Made by a program: the position numbers and the translations under genes. Of a DNA stretch of 64,000 bases, positions 21,801 to 38,432 are shown in pieces. A model generated the notes under the pieces. It worked only from the letters and a program-made list of their open reading frames with translations. It was not told the DNA's origin and searched no databases. The stretch's first letter is position 1; the number at the start of each line of letters is the position of its first letter. Source of the stretch: Malus domestica (lineage: Eukaryota > Streptophyta > Magnoliopsida > Rosales > Rosaceae); assembly GCF_042453785.1 (NCBI RefSeq), contig NC_091667.1:14536001-14600000 (forward strand), in the 5' to 3' direction.

Positions 21801-23473
21801 AGTTGCATCAGGTGTTTAGAATATGGTGCTTGTATGATACTTAGATACAGAAGGCAGCTTTATGGTGGAACGGGCGCTACAAATTGCTAAAGCTTCCATT
21901 GTGGAAATGTCAAATTATACTGAGCTTTTGAAGAAGAAAAATCGAGTTTGCCAAGTTGATATTCAGCCGACTGATATCTTGGACAACATATTTTATTTCC
22001 GCATCTGCACTTATACAGAGCAAATTGCCCTGATAAATTACTTAGACAAATTCATCTTGGAGCATAAAGATGTAGGTACAGCGTTACTATATTGATTTAG
22101 ATTGTGCATTAATACATCTTAGAGAATCATGCACGCAAGGAAGTTCCTTTGTTTGTATGAGCATTTGTGTGTGTTCTTTTTGTTGATGAGTTAATTAGGC
22201 TTCTTGTGAATACTTTTATGCCATGCTTAGTTTTATATTATCTTTTTTACTGGTGTCCATTTGTTATGATTGTATGCATTGTATATTTGTCATCCCTGGA
22301 AGTACTAATTTTCTTCCGAATATTTTTCAGGTTAAGATTGTGATTGTTGATAGTGTTACTTTTCACTTCCGCCAAGATTTTGAGGACTTGGCTCTCAGGA
22401 CTCGGTTACTTGGTGGAATGGCCTTAAAGTTGATGAACCTTGCAAAGAAATATAATCTGGCAGTAAGCATTAGTTTTCGTTCTTGAAAATAATTCTAGAC
22501 TAGTTTACTCAATTTGAATGCAAGGGAAGAGACGTAAAATTTCAATATTTAATTTCTCTTTCTGTGATAAAACAGCTTGTGTGAAATGTGTCAATATCAC
22601 TTGACAAGTTTGTTAGGACTTAGGAAGATCTTGGATAGATCTACTATCAGCAACCAGAGCATGGTTGATATATTGACATTAGTATGTCTTGTGTTTCGTA
22701 GGTATATATAACTGGCTAATATGTTATTCTGTATTAGTGACTGAGCTACTCATTTGATTGCTATAGTCTCTGTGTGTGTGATATGGCTGTTTAATGCCCA
22801 TCAATGTCATTGACATAAACCTTATTATGTAGTCAACGGCCTGTGTGATGTGTGAAATCTGCAAACAAATATATATAAATGCTGTTGTGGCCATGTATAT
22901 CATATATTACTGTGCTATTCGGGTCGTACTTCTTGGGGCCATCCTAATTATTTTCTTCTTAATAAACCTCTGGTATTCTTGTTTTATTTAATATAATTGT
23001 TCTTGTCAGGCTCCAATCTTTTGCCTCTTGGTTTATGTGGTAGGTTGTCATATTCAATCAAGCAACCACAAAGTATGTAGAAGGTTCATTCCAATTAAGT
23101 CTTGCACTCGGTAAGTTATATTCTCGGTTAGTTCCCACCTCCAATTTCAACACTCCGTTTGAATGGTCGATTATTAGTTTTCGTCAACACTTTGCATCTG
23201 TGAAAAGTCCCACAGAGCTTTTTGTTTCATTAGTTTCCATTGTCACTTTGCATCCCCGAAAGTTCATGAGAGTTTGTTGTTTGATTATACTGTCTAGGGG
23301 ATAGCTGGTCGCATTGTTGCACCAATCGAGTCATATTGCATTGGAATGGTGATGAACGAAATGCGTACCTAGACAAGTCACCTTCTCTCCGATCAGCATC
23401 AGCTCCATTTTCTGTGACCAGTGAAGGAATTAGGAACTCTGCTTCAAACCATAAGCGGATCAAATTAATGTGA
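18865..23473 (+). CDS. RAD51C: DNA repair protein RAD51 homolog 3 (RAD51C)
   Basis: RAD51C is a RecA-family ATPase of the RAD51 paralog complexes. It acts in the nucleus in homologous recombination and meiotic double-strand-break repair. Exons by GT-AG sites: 18865-18976, 20262-20360, 21254-21376, 21562-21595, 21680-21750, 21845-22071, 22331-22462, 23044-23110, 23298-23473. Together they give 1041 bases and 346 residues in one frame, close to the roughly 360 of Arabidopsis. The N-terminal helix-hairpin part ([15 protein letters not shown]) is followed by LDNILGGGI, Walker A GLPGIGKT (113-120), [15 protein letters not shown], and Walker B KIVIVDS (about 224-230). The protein ends RIKLM. The start is the first ATG in frame, followed by the family's PIS.SLRGKL. 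Intron 1 has taken up TE debris (about 19181-20043). No promoter element could be fixed; an AT-rich MITE lies 340 bases upstream. Confidence 0.95.
19181..19796. mobile_element. hAT-like TE remnant in RAD51C intron 1
   Basis: The left end CAGCGGTGGATGTAAG and the right end (inverse CAGTGGCGGATGGACTAAGG) look like diverged terminal inverted repeats. The same kind of end occurs at 23849. No clean TSD and no ORF of note. Confidence 0.4.
19956..20043 (+). mobile_element. RTE-type LINE 3' end in RAD51C intron 1
   Basis: ATATAGCCGACCCCACTTAG, then TGGGATAAGG and a (TTG)n tail, match the 3' end of the RTE copy at 53475-53531. It is a strongly 5'-truncated insertion. Confidence 0.75.
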
Positions 23474-23844
23474 GATTTCAAATTGGACGAGGTTTGTTCA
23501 TCCGTTTGTGTTTTTCCTTCTTCTTTGAGTAAAATGGTCATTACTTAATTTATTCCGACAGTTATTAGAGATGAGATAACATAGCCGCTATGTGGTGAAG
23601 TTTTATTTATATTAGATCGTTACGTTTTTATGGTACTGCCAAATCTCAATATTTACGGTAAGTACGTCAATGACAATAACCCGTTGATGTATATGTCTCA
23701 CAATGTATCAACAGTTGGCCAACGGTTCTCATCATGTCATGGCAACTTTGTGAGGGTTGTCGGTAGTTACTGCTTGAACACAAGATGTGTGTTCCAAACT
23801 ACTAGAGTTATGCCCATGCTCTAGAAGGAGACAAGTAAAAAACT

Positions 23845-24050
23845 GGGGAGTCGGTGGCGGATGCACGAAGGGGCAAGAGGGGTCACTTGACCTCCTGAAT
23901 ATCCAAGCTCTCTCATGGAAGAAAATTGAATGACCCCTTGCAGGTTGAAGCTTTGCTTGTGGCATGGAGAGTGCCACTGGGCGTTTCAAGAGTTGCCCCT
24001 TACAAGCTTGAAAGGCTGGGATGGGATGTGATTCCAATAAATAAAGAGTT
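23845..24050. mobile_element. TE remnant downstream of RAD51C
   Basis: The stretch starts with GGTGGCGGATGCACGAAGGG followed by GGGTCACTTGACCTCC, the same end type as in RAD51C intron 1. The right end is unclear. From 24050 to 25300 the DNA is AT-rich and I see no gene. Confidence 0.35.
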
Positions 24051-25609
24051 CCAGTTCAGAGGCTCTAGTTTAAATATAAACTAGAAACATTTCCAAAAAT
24101 TTTGGTATCCAACCTGCTACATTCAATATTCGAATTTAAGACTTATCATTTATAAGTAAAAAGGAATAATACAATACTAATACTAAATTATATTTTTTAA
24201 ACTGAATTAATTAATTTTGTTTAAATACAATGACCACGTGTGTAGAGTAGCAGTAGCAACAGCCAAGTGCTGCTTAATATTTTATTTTTTATAAGAAAAT
24301 ATGGGTTATTCTTCTTCACCTCCTATTCAATTCAATGTCGCTACATCATGTGCTGACATTATATATTTTGAAATAAAAAGATAAGATTATAATATAAGAA
24401 AAAGTTAGCATTGTCAAACATAAGATAATGTAAGAGTTGCAAATTTTGAACCGTGGAGGGAGTGGGGGGCATTGAATTTTGAAAGGCAAATCTTCAACTC
24501 AAAGGAAATAAAAAATTAAAAAAATAAGAAGTTATGTTTGGCTACTTAATACTACGATCACGTATTATTTCTATTCACTTGCAAGTGAAAGGTCTTATAT
24601 TCAATTCTCGTTAAAAATGAATTTGAATCACATTATTGCAAAATTAAGTCTACTCTATAAAAAAAAGTAAGATGTCATGTTTGTTTGTTATTGATCTGAA
24701 AACACCATCTGGTCTGATATATCTCCCTCCTCACCAAACTCTTTCATCTTCCTTACTCTCCCAACAACCCCCCACCAATATTCACTCAACCACAATCATT
24801 GGCCTTTCACCAACCTCCATTTCATACCATACCAGACCATACCATACCATGCTTTTGTTTTTTACCAAACAAGGACAAGCTCTACTATATCTTGATCATA
24901 TCATTCAAAAACTCAATTGCTCACATTCTCCTTTCCTGTTAAAATAAAATGTTGCCAATGTCTCACTCATTTACTCACAAAATAAAATCCCCAAACAATT
25001 TGTTACCGTAAAAATCCTAGCCATCGGACAAACCAATGTGCTACATTCCTCCATCTATGTAACAAGCTGGAGCAATCATAAAAAATTAATTTCCCGACTT
25101 TTATATTTATTATTTAAAAAAAAATCAGTTGATGGTTTTGTCATTGAAGTCTATTTTTTGGGGGCTAAAAAAGCTTTCAGAGGCATTTCAGCCCCTCTCT
25201 AACCATCATTGTGCGATTCACCAGTGCAAAAAATCGAACACAAGACAAGACCTATAAAATACAAATTTAGAATTCACCTCCAACTACCGAACCACCACGG
25301 TTACGAAATTTAAATTTGAAAAATACAAAAACAAATAAACAAATATTGTCAATTAATTTGCTTGTGGATGGTGTAAAAAAATGGAAGGCAGAGCATTTTC
25401 CCAAGTCCTACCCTCAGTCAACGGCAGAGATTGGATCTCCCCTAAATCTGACGGTCAGCCCATCACTCTACCTGTCCTCTTGTGTAGACGGGAAGCTCAA
25501 AGGCCCAGCTCTCCTGTCTGATAAAACCAAAGAACCTCCAACAGCTCTCAGAGACTCTCTTTCTTTCTCTCTGAGCCATAGCCAGAACCACATAGCAGCA
25601 GCAGAAGCC

Positions 25610-28600
25610 ATGACTTCGTCTACTTCCGTAACTCTGTCCCAGGCCCTCCTGGCCCGAGCCATTTCCCACCACGGCTCCAACTCCACCTCCGACCGTGTCT
25701 CCCTCTCCGCCACCCTCACGCTCCCCTCTTTCGCCGGCCTGAAATCTACATCTTTGTCGTCATCGCCGTCCTCTTCCCGCCCCTCACGCCGCCGGCTCGG
25801 TGCGAACCGGCCTGTCCGGGCCGCCGCGGTCGAGACTCTGGACAAGACCACAGAGACGTCGTTGGTGGAGAAGTCGGTGAACACGATCCGGTTCTTGGCG
25901 ATTGACGCTGTGGAGAAGGCCAATTCGGGTCACCCTGGTTTGCCCATGGGATGTGCTCCGATGGGTCATATTCTCTACGACGAAATCATGAGGTACAACC
26001 CCAAGAACCCCTACTGGTTCAACCGTGACCGGTTCGTGTTGTCTGCTGGACACGGTTGTATGTTGCAGTATGCTCTGCTCCACCTTGCTGGATACGACAG
26101 TGTCAAGGTGGGTTTTTTTCTGCTTCATTTTTCTGGGTGTCGTGAGTTTTGTGTGTTTGATTTGAAAATGGATTTGGGTTTTGTGAATTTGGATTGGAAT
26201 TTGGTGTTTTTGGTGGAGAATTGGATCACTGCTGGAGAAATGTTTGAGCTTTGAGCTTAATTTTCTGATACTCTCTCTCTCTAGCTTTCTCTCTCTATAC
26301 ACACTTACACTAGATTTGGTTCTGCAAGTTTGTTGTATTGCATGTATGTTTAGCATTTCCTTCTGCTTTTACTGAATGAGTGTATGATTATCGTTAGCTT
26401 TGTTAATGATCCTATTGATTTCGTACAATTGACTGAATGTTGGTTGTGAACTGGTGATTTGAATTTTAAATCCACGAGTAGGAGGAAGATTTGAAGAGTT
26501 TCCGTCAATGGGGAAGCAAGACCCCTGGACACCCTGAGAACTTTGAGACACCCGGTGTTGAAGTCACAACCGGTTAGGTTTTTATTAAGTAGTTCTGATT
26601 TTGATGGTTAATTTGATTACTCTTATTAAAAGAAAACAATTAATAGCTTCAGGTGGTATTCTTATGATTATTTTCATTTTATGCAGGTCCTTTGGGGCAG
26701 GGTATTGCAAATGCTGTTGGTTTGGCCCTTGCTGAGAAGCACTTGGCTGCTCGTTACAACAAGCCTGACAGTGAGATCGTCGACCACTACACGTAAGATA
26801 GCTACCTTAACGTTTGAACACTTGTTTTTTACCTTCTGCTGTTTTGATGTAAATCTTTAGCTTCGGTTTTGCTTAGCAGTTTTGGTGTTGTTTCAATGCA
26901 GATATTGTATATTGGGTGATGGTTGTCAAATGGAGGGTATTTCAAATGAAGTTGCTTCTCTTGCGGGGCATTGGGGACTTGGGAAGCTGATAGCCTTCTA
27001 TGATGACAACCACATTTCCATTGATGGAGATACTGAGATTGCATTCACCGAAAGTGTTGACACTCGTTTTGAGGGTCTTGGGTGGCACGTTATCTGGGTG
27101 AAAAATGGAAACACTGGGTATGATGAGATTCGAGCTGCCATTAAAGAAGCAAAGGCTGTCACAGACAAACCCACATTGATTAAGGTCAGATATTTGCTGC
27201 ATTCTTTTTAGATTCTTGAGTACAGTTCATTTGGATGTGATAGGATGGAAAATCATTATTGTATTAAGTGTATTTATTCACTCAAAAAGTCTAATATTTT
27301 GTGATAATTATATAACAAGTCAACCAATTTTGTCATTAAATCTCAGTAAGAGGGTATGCTACTTGTTTTATAGGATGATTTAAAATGCCTTTTAGAGTTC
27401 AAAGGGAATTTGGTTTATCCAATATGTATTCTGGTATCATCTGCTGAAAGTGTTTTTTTCCCTTTCCCAGAACATGTCTATTTGCCAGGGTTCATTTTTA
27501 TTTGATATTAACCAATGTCGTGTTGAACCTTTGCATTTTTTTAGGTGACAACAACCATTGGTTTTGGATCCCCAAACAAAGCAAATTCATACAGTGTTCA
27601 TGGTGCTGCACTTGGTTCCAAGGAAGTTGATGCTACCAGGAAGAACCTGGGATGGCCATATGAGCCTTTCCATGTGCCAGACGATGTTAAAAGGTTAGGA
27701 TCATTCCATTTTAATTTATATCTTTAATTAGTCTGTTAGCATTAGTTACAGATCATCTTGTCTGTTTTTATCTTAGTCACTGGAGCCGCCATACCACTGA
27801 AGGTGCTGCACTTGAAGCTGAATGGAATGCCAAGTTTGCAGAATATGAGAAGAAGTACGTGGAGGAAGCTGCAGAGCTGAACTCCATCATTAAGGGTGAG
27901 CTCCCTGCTGGTTGGGAAAAAGCACTACCGGTGAGTAGAACTGTCTTTAACTGCGCATCTTAGCTTATTTAAATATTTTATATGTGAGTTATTTGGAAAT
28001 GTGCGCAAACATGTTGGGGAAAACATTCTGGATGGCATTGATATCACGCCCTTTTTTTAGGGCTCTGCATTTGGTTGCTGTCTAGTGTGTGTGTTGGGGG
28101 GGGGGGGGGGTGGAACTAACTTTTTTTGATAAAACAATTTCATATATTAACGTGTCTGTTTAAGATTGCATATGAAAGTCATCGTATAAGGTCTCTTGGT
28201 TGCAATTTTCCAGACTTACACCCCGGAGACCCCAGCTGATGCTACCCGAAATTTATCTCAAGCAAACCTTAATGCCCTTTCGAAGGTTCTCCCTGGCCTT
28301 ATTGGAGGAAGTGCAGATCTTGCTTCCTCTAACATGACTTTACTGAAAAGTTTTGGAGACTTCCAGAAGAATACCCCAGAAGAGCGCAATGTAAGGTTTG
28401 GTGTAAGAGAGCATGGGATGGGAGCCATCTGCAACGGGATTGCCCTTCACAGCCCTGGCCTGATTCCATATTGTGCCACTTTCTTTGTTTTCACTGACTA
28501 TATGAGAGCTGCCATAAGGATCTCTGCCTTGTCAGAGGCTGGAGTTATCTATGTTATGACCCACGATTCAATTGGGCTTGGAGAAGATGGACCAACCCAT

Positions 28601-29176
28601 CAACCGATTGAGCACTTGGCAAGTTTCCGGGCAATGCCCAACATTTTGATGCTCCGCCCAGCTGATGGGAATGAGACTGCTGGGGCCTACAGAGTTGCAG
28701 TCCTCAACAGGAAGAGACCATCTATCCTTGCCCTTTCTCGACAAAAGTTGCCCAATCTTCCTGGAACTTCCATTGAGGGAGTCGAGAAGGGAGGCTACAC
28801 AATATCAGACAACTCTTCTGGTAACAAGCCAGATGTTATTTTGATGGCAACGGGATCCGAGTTGGAAATTGTTGCCAAAGCTGGCGATGAGCTCAGAAAG
28901 GAAGGGAAGACTGTTAGAGTTGTCTCCTTTGTTTCTTGGGAACTCTTTGATGACCAATCAGATGCCTACAAGGAAAGTGTCTTGCCGGCTGCGGTAACAG
29001 CCAGGGTTAGCCTTGAGGCTGGATCAACATTTGGGTGGCACAAGATTGTTGGAAGCAAAGGAAAGGCAATTGGAATAGATAAATTTGGGGCAAGTGCACC
29101 AGCTGGAAAAATATACAAGGAGTACGGCATCACCGTTGAGGCAGTTGTTGTAGCAGCAAAAGAAGTTAGCAGCTAG
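25610..29176 (+). CDS. TKT: Transketolase, chloroplastic
   Basis: This thiamine-diphosphate enzyme transfers two-carbon units between sugar phosphates in the Calvin cycle and the pentose phosphate pathway. It supplies erythrose-4-phosphate for aromatic amino acids. Exons: 25610-26107, 26482-26572, 26687-26792, 26902-27184, 27545-27693, 27777-27930, 28214-29176. They give 2244 bases and 747 residues, the usual size. Residues 1 to about 72 form a Ser/Arg-rich transit peptide. SGHPGLPMG (106-114) holds a conserved active-site histidine. [10 protein letters not shown] (235-244) is the cofactor-binding GDG motif with its downstream metal site, and ITALS-type, TDYMRAAIR and [15 protein letters not shown] segments form the pyrimidine-domain active site. 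The start is the ATG at 25610; an upstream open frame lacks an ATG and is leader. A poly-G run (about 28096-28110) lies in the last intron. Neighbours are RAD51C upstream and EPSP synthase downstream, same strand. Confidence 0.97.
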
Positions 29177-31205
29177 GTAACTCGTTGTTTTGCAGATTTC
29201 GTTTTGGTTGGAGATCATCATCAGGGTAAGGAGGCCATATTCTTGTGATTTATTTCGCGGGTACGGTCCCTTTTGTTTCAATAATAAAAACATTATTTTT
29301 CGCTTCTTCACTTTGTAACTTTCGAAAAGAATTGGGATTGTCTCACACTTGGGGCCGGAAATTTACTAGACCAAAGAAACACTTAGATGTTTGTCTCCAA
29401 TCTCCATCATAAAAGTGCTTTTGTGAGTATTCTTAACTGGATTGGATAGGAACAACGTTTAGAATATCGAGATCGGTGGAAGCATCAATATGTAAATTTG
29501 TGAAAATTTCGACGGATATATTGAATATCGATGTCAATAATGGTTGCTTTTGATGAAAATAAAGGAAATTTAAAATGAAACTTTAGGATTGTAAAAACTG
29601 AATAGGACTGAATAATGGATATTTGTTTCAAGCCATTCAAAAAGCAGCAGGGTCATATCCATTGACATTTCTGATGACCTTCCAATAAGTTACGTCTAAT
29701 AATAGAAATATATGAGGAGGGTCATACCATACCTATCCATATTGTTTGTCTTTATCTCTAATTTTCTAGTTCAAACACCAAAAGCTTAATTGATATAATT
29801 AATTATAAACGTAAATGCGCTGTGAGAATTCCAGCATATTCATTTTTCACCTATTCTGCGTATTCTCTTCACAATAATACTCGCATTCCTCTGCTACATA
29901 ATGAGCTCACTTTCTCCATTTTCAAATAACATATTTCACAATCATAATCGTTTCATTCCTTAATTTTTATTTGAAAATCTCCTCTACAAAAGATCATTCA
30001 TATCCGATATCGTTTAGTCATCCAAATGTATCAAATAAATAAAGAAATTGTTACTGGCACTCTAAAAATCTCATTTTATACTCTAAATTTTAAAGGGGTG
30101 AAGTGCCGATTTAATCTCTGAAATATCACCTCAGTGAAAATTAGGTATCTGAATTATTTTTTCGATAAAATAACTCTCTAAATTCATTAAAATTGCTAAT
30201 TTCATCCCTATTATTATATTCAAAGTTATTTTATCAAAATTTTCATCAACTTAAATCATTTTACACACTTTTGAGTGTAATACCGTCATTTTCTTATCTA
30301 TAAGCCCTTAACATTTCATATAGGTTGTGAATCTAACGTCTACTTTACCCCCAAAAGTTCACTCCATACACTATTTCTTTTGAAAAAATTACCAATCTAC
30401 TCTCCAATATGTATCACATGCAAATAACGTGACTTAAATTGACAAAAAATTGAATACAGTAGCTTTAAATATAAAATTAGGGATGCAATTAGGAAATTTT
30501 TATAATTCAATGACTGATTTTTTCTAAAAAAAATAATTTAAAAACTTAATTTTCACTCAAATGATAATTTAAAATTTAAATTGGCAATTCATCCCAAGAA
30601 AAATCCCTAGCGAGGATCCTTTTCCCTATAATGCAAAACACAGTTTTTTATTTATAGTGTGTCAAATACCAAATTAGCCCTTTTACTGTAATTTTTCCTT
30701 TTCCAGCAGCCACCAGTGCGGATCCTGCCAATGAGAAATTTTTTATTGTGACTTTAACATGAGTGGTATATTACATATTTTTATATAAATGATGATAAAT
30801 TTTATTTTTTAAGTTATTAACATTTTAACATACATATTTCATCATTTGTATAATAAAACAATTACTTGGTATGCCTGTCATACTGAAAAATATCTCGGTG
30901 CCAATCCTACTAGTGCACAAATCCTTTAAAAAAAAAAGAGTAAATAATAAATACTTCAAAATCCCTTTTATTTTCCTGATAAAAAAGGCAAGAGTGCGCC
31001 ATTTAAAGCACAACGTACAACCCTTCAAAGCGCAAAGACAAGACACCTACCACTCTTTTCTGAGCTTTCTCAATTTTGTCTTTTAAATTTCTGGTGTCAG
31101 AAAATGGTTGGTGAATTGTTAGCAAGAGAGTCCATCAATCCCTACCTACTCCCATTCCCACCAAAACCCCCAGCTTTCCCTTCCGCCAAGCTTCCACAAT
31201 TTTAA
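29177..31205. other. Intergenic region between transketolase and EPSP synthase
   Basis: An AATAAAA signal follows the stop codon at about 29280. The rest is AT-rich and I find no gene or clear TE. Confidence 0.4.
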
Positions 31206-31269
31206 GAGACACCGATTCAGACAACTCTCAAAAGAGAGTTTTTAGAGAGAGAAAGAAGAGAAGAGAGAG

Positions 31270-34409
<3,140 letters not shown>

Positions 34410-34849
34410 ACAACAGTTATAAGATGTGTATCTGTAGATAGGGAGAGAGGGAGAGAGGGAGAGAGAGAGAGAGAGGGATATCTTTGTGCCTCTACAACCA
34501 AAGCAGTGCAGATGGAAGCCGCCCCTTTTTAGATCTCTCTTTATTCCCCTGTAATTTTGGATGATTTTATATTTGCAGGTTGAGCTCATTATTGTTTCTA
34601 AGGTTTGTGATCTGATTTGTACTCAATAATAGTGATTTATGACTTGGTTCTTTGGACCAAAGTCTACACATGTTTATGGAACGACTAGTTGTCTACTTTA
34701 TTTGCCCCATTTTGCTCGCTTTGTTGTCGTTGAGTATTTGGTGCAAAGAATTGCGTCGCATGCTAATTTTCAGCGCAATTCTGCCACTTCCGTTGAGTCT
34801 TTCTTTACATGATGCCGTGTTTGCATTTCTTCGAGCTTTGTCTGAGTTC

Positions 34850-36017
34850 CATATTGAACTACAAGTGTGATTCTTTAGCCCATTTGATGGATCCTATTAT
34901 CCAATATTTTGTTAGCAATTTCGGACATTATATCTGTCCCAAGATTGCACAGGAGACGACATAGTCTCTTCTGATCACTAAATCTTAAGTTATCTCACTT
35001 TTCCCACCCTTCTCGATGGCAATCCCGAATACACGCCCAAAATATACAGAAACACAAGCTTTGAAAATTAATGTGTGGAAACACAAACAGGAAACAAATC
35101 GGATGCTTTGCTCTCTGATCAGTAGTGTATGCTTGACTTCTTCAGTTCTTTGCTTATGGTGGCTCCTTTGGCTCTTGGAAACATCGAAATTGAGATTATG
35201 GTGGCTCCTTTGGTTTCTGGTCCTTTTGTGGAGATGACTGTGACGGTGATGAAACGCTTTGGTGTCACAGCGCAACATAGTGATACTTGTTTGGATTTCT
35301 TTTCGTCCGAGGAGGTCAAAAGTACGTGTTATTCAATATATAGTCGAACCACTGTGAAGTTTGCTCAAGTTCTTGAAAAGATGGGTGCTAAAGTTAACTG
35401 GACAGAGAATATTGTCACCGTTGCAGGACCTCAACGACATTCATCCACAAGTTCTTGAAAACACTTGAAAGCCAATGACGTCGCGTCAACATGAGTCTCG
35501 CTGCAGTTGCTCTTTTCACGGACGGATCAACTGCCGGTAAGAGATGGTATGGTCTAGTCCAATTATTGATATGGTATATCTAAGGTTTCCATTCCATTGG
35601 CACTACACCAAAACAATTTCTATTTCTTTAAACAAAGACATGAACCGTGAACGTAATGCACCTCGGTTGAAACCCTTGTTGATTGTTATATACGATTAAA
35701 CGTTTAATATTTTGGTTACCAGAACAAAGCGTCGCGATTTTTAAAAAATATGCATGTTCGGAAATGCCATTTGAAAAATTTCCCTACAAGGCCTGCCTTG
35801 ACCTGTTGAGTTTGTATTCTTCAGTGGGAAGCTGGAGAGTGAAGGAGACAGACAGTTGAAGAAGGTTCAGATTACTGTGCGATCATACCGGAAAAACTAA
35901 ATGCCACAGCAATGGACACGTACAACGACCACAGAATGGGCATGGCATTTTCCCTGCTGCCTGTGGAGATGTTCCCTGATACTTTCAAGTTCCTTGGGAA
36001 GTTTGCGAAGCATTGAA
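34850..36017 (+). pseudogene. Partial duplicated EPSP synthase pseudogene
   Basis: This is a degraded DNA-level copy of the 3' part of the neighbouring gene. Sequence resembling the start of intron 2 appears near 34850. Exon 4-like sequence is at 35105-35330, with remnants of intron 4 (TTCAATATATAGTCGAACC). Exon 6-like sequence ([13 protein letters not shown]) is at 35350-35530, and intron 6 traces at 35660-35830. Exons 7 and 8 are fused and shortened at 35828-36017, ending KFAKH-stop like the GRFTKH end of the gene. Exons 1 and 3 are not found, exon 5 is missing, and there are several frameshifts. Retained introns rule out a processed pseudogene. It lies about 0.4 kb past the functional stop, so a local tandem duplication followed by decay is the simplest reading. 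Confidence 0.88.
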
Positions 36018-36150
36018 CAATGCAGTGCACACGTAGTTTTGGATGTCTACATTTTTAAGTTGAGCTCGTTAGTGTTTCTAGGATTGTATCTTATTCTGCC
36101 TCAATGCCTCAATAATAATGAATATCAATTTGGTTCTTGGATCTGCTGAT

Positions 36151-36181
36151 ACTTTTTTTTTTTTTTTTTTTTTTTTTTCAG
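36151..36181. repeat. Poly-T tract
   Basis: A run of about 29 T directly after the EPSP synthase pseudogene. It could be the inverted tail of an old retroposon, but no body is seen. Confidence 0.7.
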
Positions 36182-36438
36182 AAAAGCAGTAGTGGGGCAG
36201 TCTCGTGTTCCACTTTTGGGTATGAATGAATGTTCTTAATCAATTGAGCAACAAGCTCCTTATAGTCTACAAACTACCCTTTTCTTTTTTGATACAAGAG
36301 ACAATTGGGAAAGTTGAGTCTTGTGTTTGAGTCCCGAGTGTGTGAATGAATGCTTTTAAACAATTAAGTTACAATACAAGCTCCTTACAATTTGCAAACC
36401 ACCCTTTCCCTATTTATTTTATATTATACAGGCACACT

Positions 36439-37898
36439 TAGGGATGGGCAATGGTTATGGCGGACGGGTAACCGCGGTTATTTACCCATAACCATTTATA
36501 CTCATACCCACATAACAATTTACCCGTTGGGTAATTACCTAAACGGTTATACCCATACCCATAACCGTTTATAAACGATTAACCATATCCATAACCGCAT
36601 ACCCATTTAACCATAACCGTATACCCGTATACCCGTTTATCCATACCCGTTTACCCGCTTATCCATTTTTTAACCCATTAACCCCTTTTTGCGCCTATTT
36701 ACATATATTTTTTAACCGTAACCGTATACAACTCCATTAATTAAAATAATAAAGACGAACCATAGTTTTAAGGGAACTTTAACGAAAAGCTCCCGGTACT
36801 ATTCACTTTAACGAAAAACCACATTTTTACACTAAAAAGTCAATCCTGATACTATTCACTTTATCCTTTATTTTGTCCTTATCATTAAAACTCAAAGTTT
36901 TCAAGTCATTTTCATTAGTTTTCCTTAGTTTTAATTAATCAAGGTAATATAATATATTTGCTAATAATTTATTTTTTACTAACAAAATACCTCTCATTAC
37001 TTGAGCAAGCATATTAGAAAGAAAATTCATGTATTTTCGACATATTTTTCTTCTATACCCAAGTATTCAATTATAACATTCATATGATTACAAAGTAAAG
37101 CTTCTAAAAACTCAAGGTAGTCATTATCTTGAATACTAGATGATTCAAAGCTCCAAAATATTTCAAAACTAAACACTTTTGAACACTAATGCTTTAAGCA
37201 CATTCAATCACAAAGTCTCATCGACTCGTTGTCACCAAAAGAGGCCTACAAAAGAAATGTATAAATTGAATTGGTATCCCAAAAGAAATGTTTTTAACCA
37301 GAAGTGTTGGCATATAGAAGGAAATATGTACGAAGGATCAAAAAGGACAACTAGAAGAGAACGCATTAAGTAAGGTATAACTAGTGAATGTGACCTCAGA
37401 TTATACATCGTATTCGTACCACAGGTCCACAACCGGTTCCCATGGCAGCAATTTAAAAGTGAATTAAACATACCAGTCAGATTCATCACCTAGCCACTAT
37501 GATGCACATCACCATTCTAGCCCAAAATGTCAAATCTATGGTAAGATGACAAGCCTCTGATAGCAGCGAGGAGAGAGAGACAAGTGAGGAGAGAGATGAG
37601 CGGTGGAAATGAGAGGGAGTAGCGAGGAGAGGGAGACAAACGGCGGACGGAGTCTAGTCCTGGCCTCTTGGCGGAGAGAACGAACAAGTTACAGTCTTAC
37701 AAATTAGGTTTTTTGTTTTTTTTTTTAATTTTATATATCTATTAAAATAAATGGGTAAACAGGTAACCGTTATAACTGCGGTTACCCATAACCATTTAAT
37801 ATCTAAACGGTTACTTATAACCGTAACCGAGAACTAAGAAATTTAAATGGGCGGATAATCGCGGTTACTCATAACCAATGGGTATTTGCCCATCCCTA
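36439..37898. mobile_element. hAT-like non-autonomous element with an 8-bp TSD
   Basis: Left end TAGGGATGGGCAATGG and right end TTTGCCCATCCCTA are inverted repeats. GGCACACT flanks both sides (36431-36438, 37899-37906), an 8-bp duplication as in hAT elements. Subterminal zones are dense in AACCGTATACCCGT-like words and their complements (36455-36740, 37750-37880). No transposase ORF, so it depends on a partner. Confidence 0.9.
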
Positions 37899-38125
37899 GG
37901 CACACTAGAGAAACAAACTCTTATGTCTTGACTCTCAAGTGCATAGTTGAATATTTTAACTATTTTAGCTATAAGCTCCTCACAACTTGCAAACTATCCT
38001 TTCTTCTTTTTGTTCAAGCGACACCAGTGGAAACAAAGTCTCATGTTTGACTCTTGAAGATAGGAACGAATATTTTTAATTAGCTGAACTCGTTTTACAA
38101 ATCCTTTTTTTAGGTACATTTTTAT

Positions 38126-38325
38126 GGAAATGGATCATTTTCGGATTCCTTCCACCAAATCCATCAAGTCAAGGGATATGGGCCCTTGAAATTTGATCTA
38201 ACGGTTAAAGTTATTATAACTTTTAAAGGGGGCCCTTGTTTTTAACTATTAGATCAAATTTCAAAGACCTGGATCCCTTAACTTGGTGAATTTGGTGGTA
38301 GGGATCCGGAGATGATCTATTTCCC
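38126..38325. mobile_element. MITE family A, copy 1
   Basis: An inverted-repeat element of about 200 bases with the shared centre AAAGTTATTATAACTTTTAAAG and outer GAAATTTGATCTAACGG/GATCAAATTTC arms. The same family occurs at 38433 and 45996. Confidence 0.8.
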
Positions 38326-38432
38326 CTTTTTATGGGACAAATGCCATCAGATACGTTTTAGGGAAACTCAACTGATAGTCCACCCAAAAGCACTTTTTCG
38401 TCTGGCCCTGCATAGTACATAGGTTTGTAGGA

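Noticed and set aside
25316..25609. N-terminal extension of transketolase
   Set aside because: The open frame upstream of 25610 begins at a TTG, not an ATG, and the ATG at 25610 starts a normal transit peptide.
34850..36017. Processed (retro-) pseudogene of EPSP synthase
   Set aside because: Remnants of introns 2, 4 and 6 are present, so it is a DNA-level copy.
34850..36017. Second functional EPSP synthase gene
   Set aside because: Several exons are missing and the frame is broken in many places.
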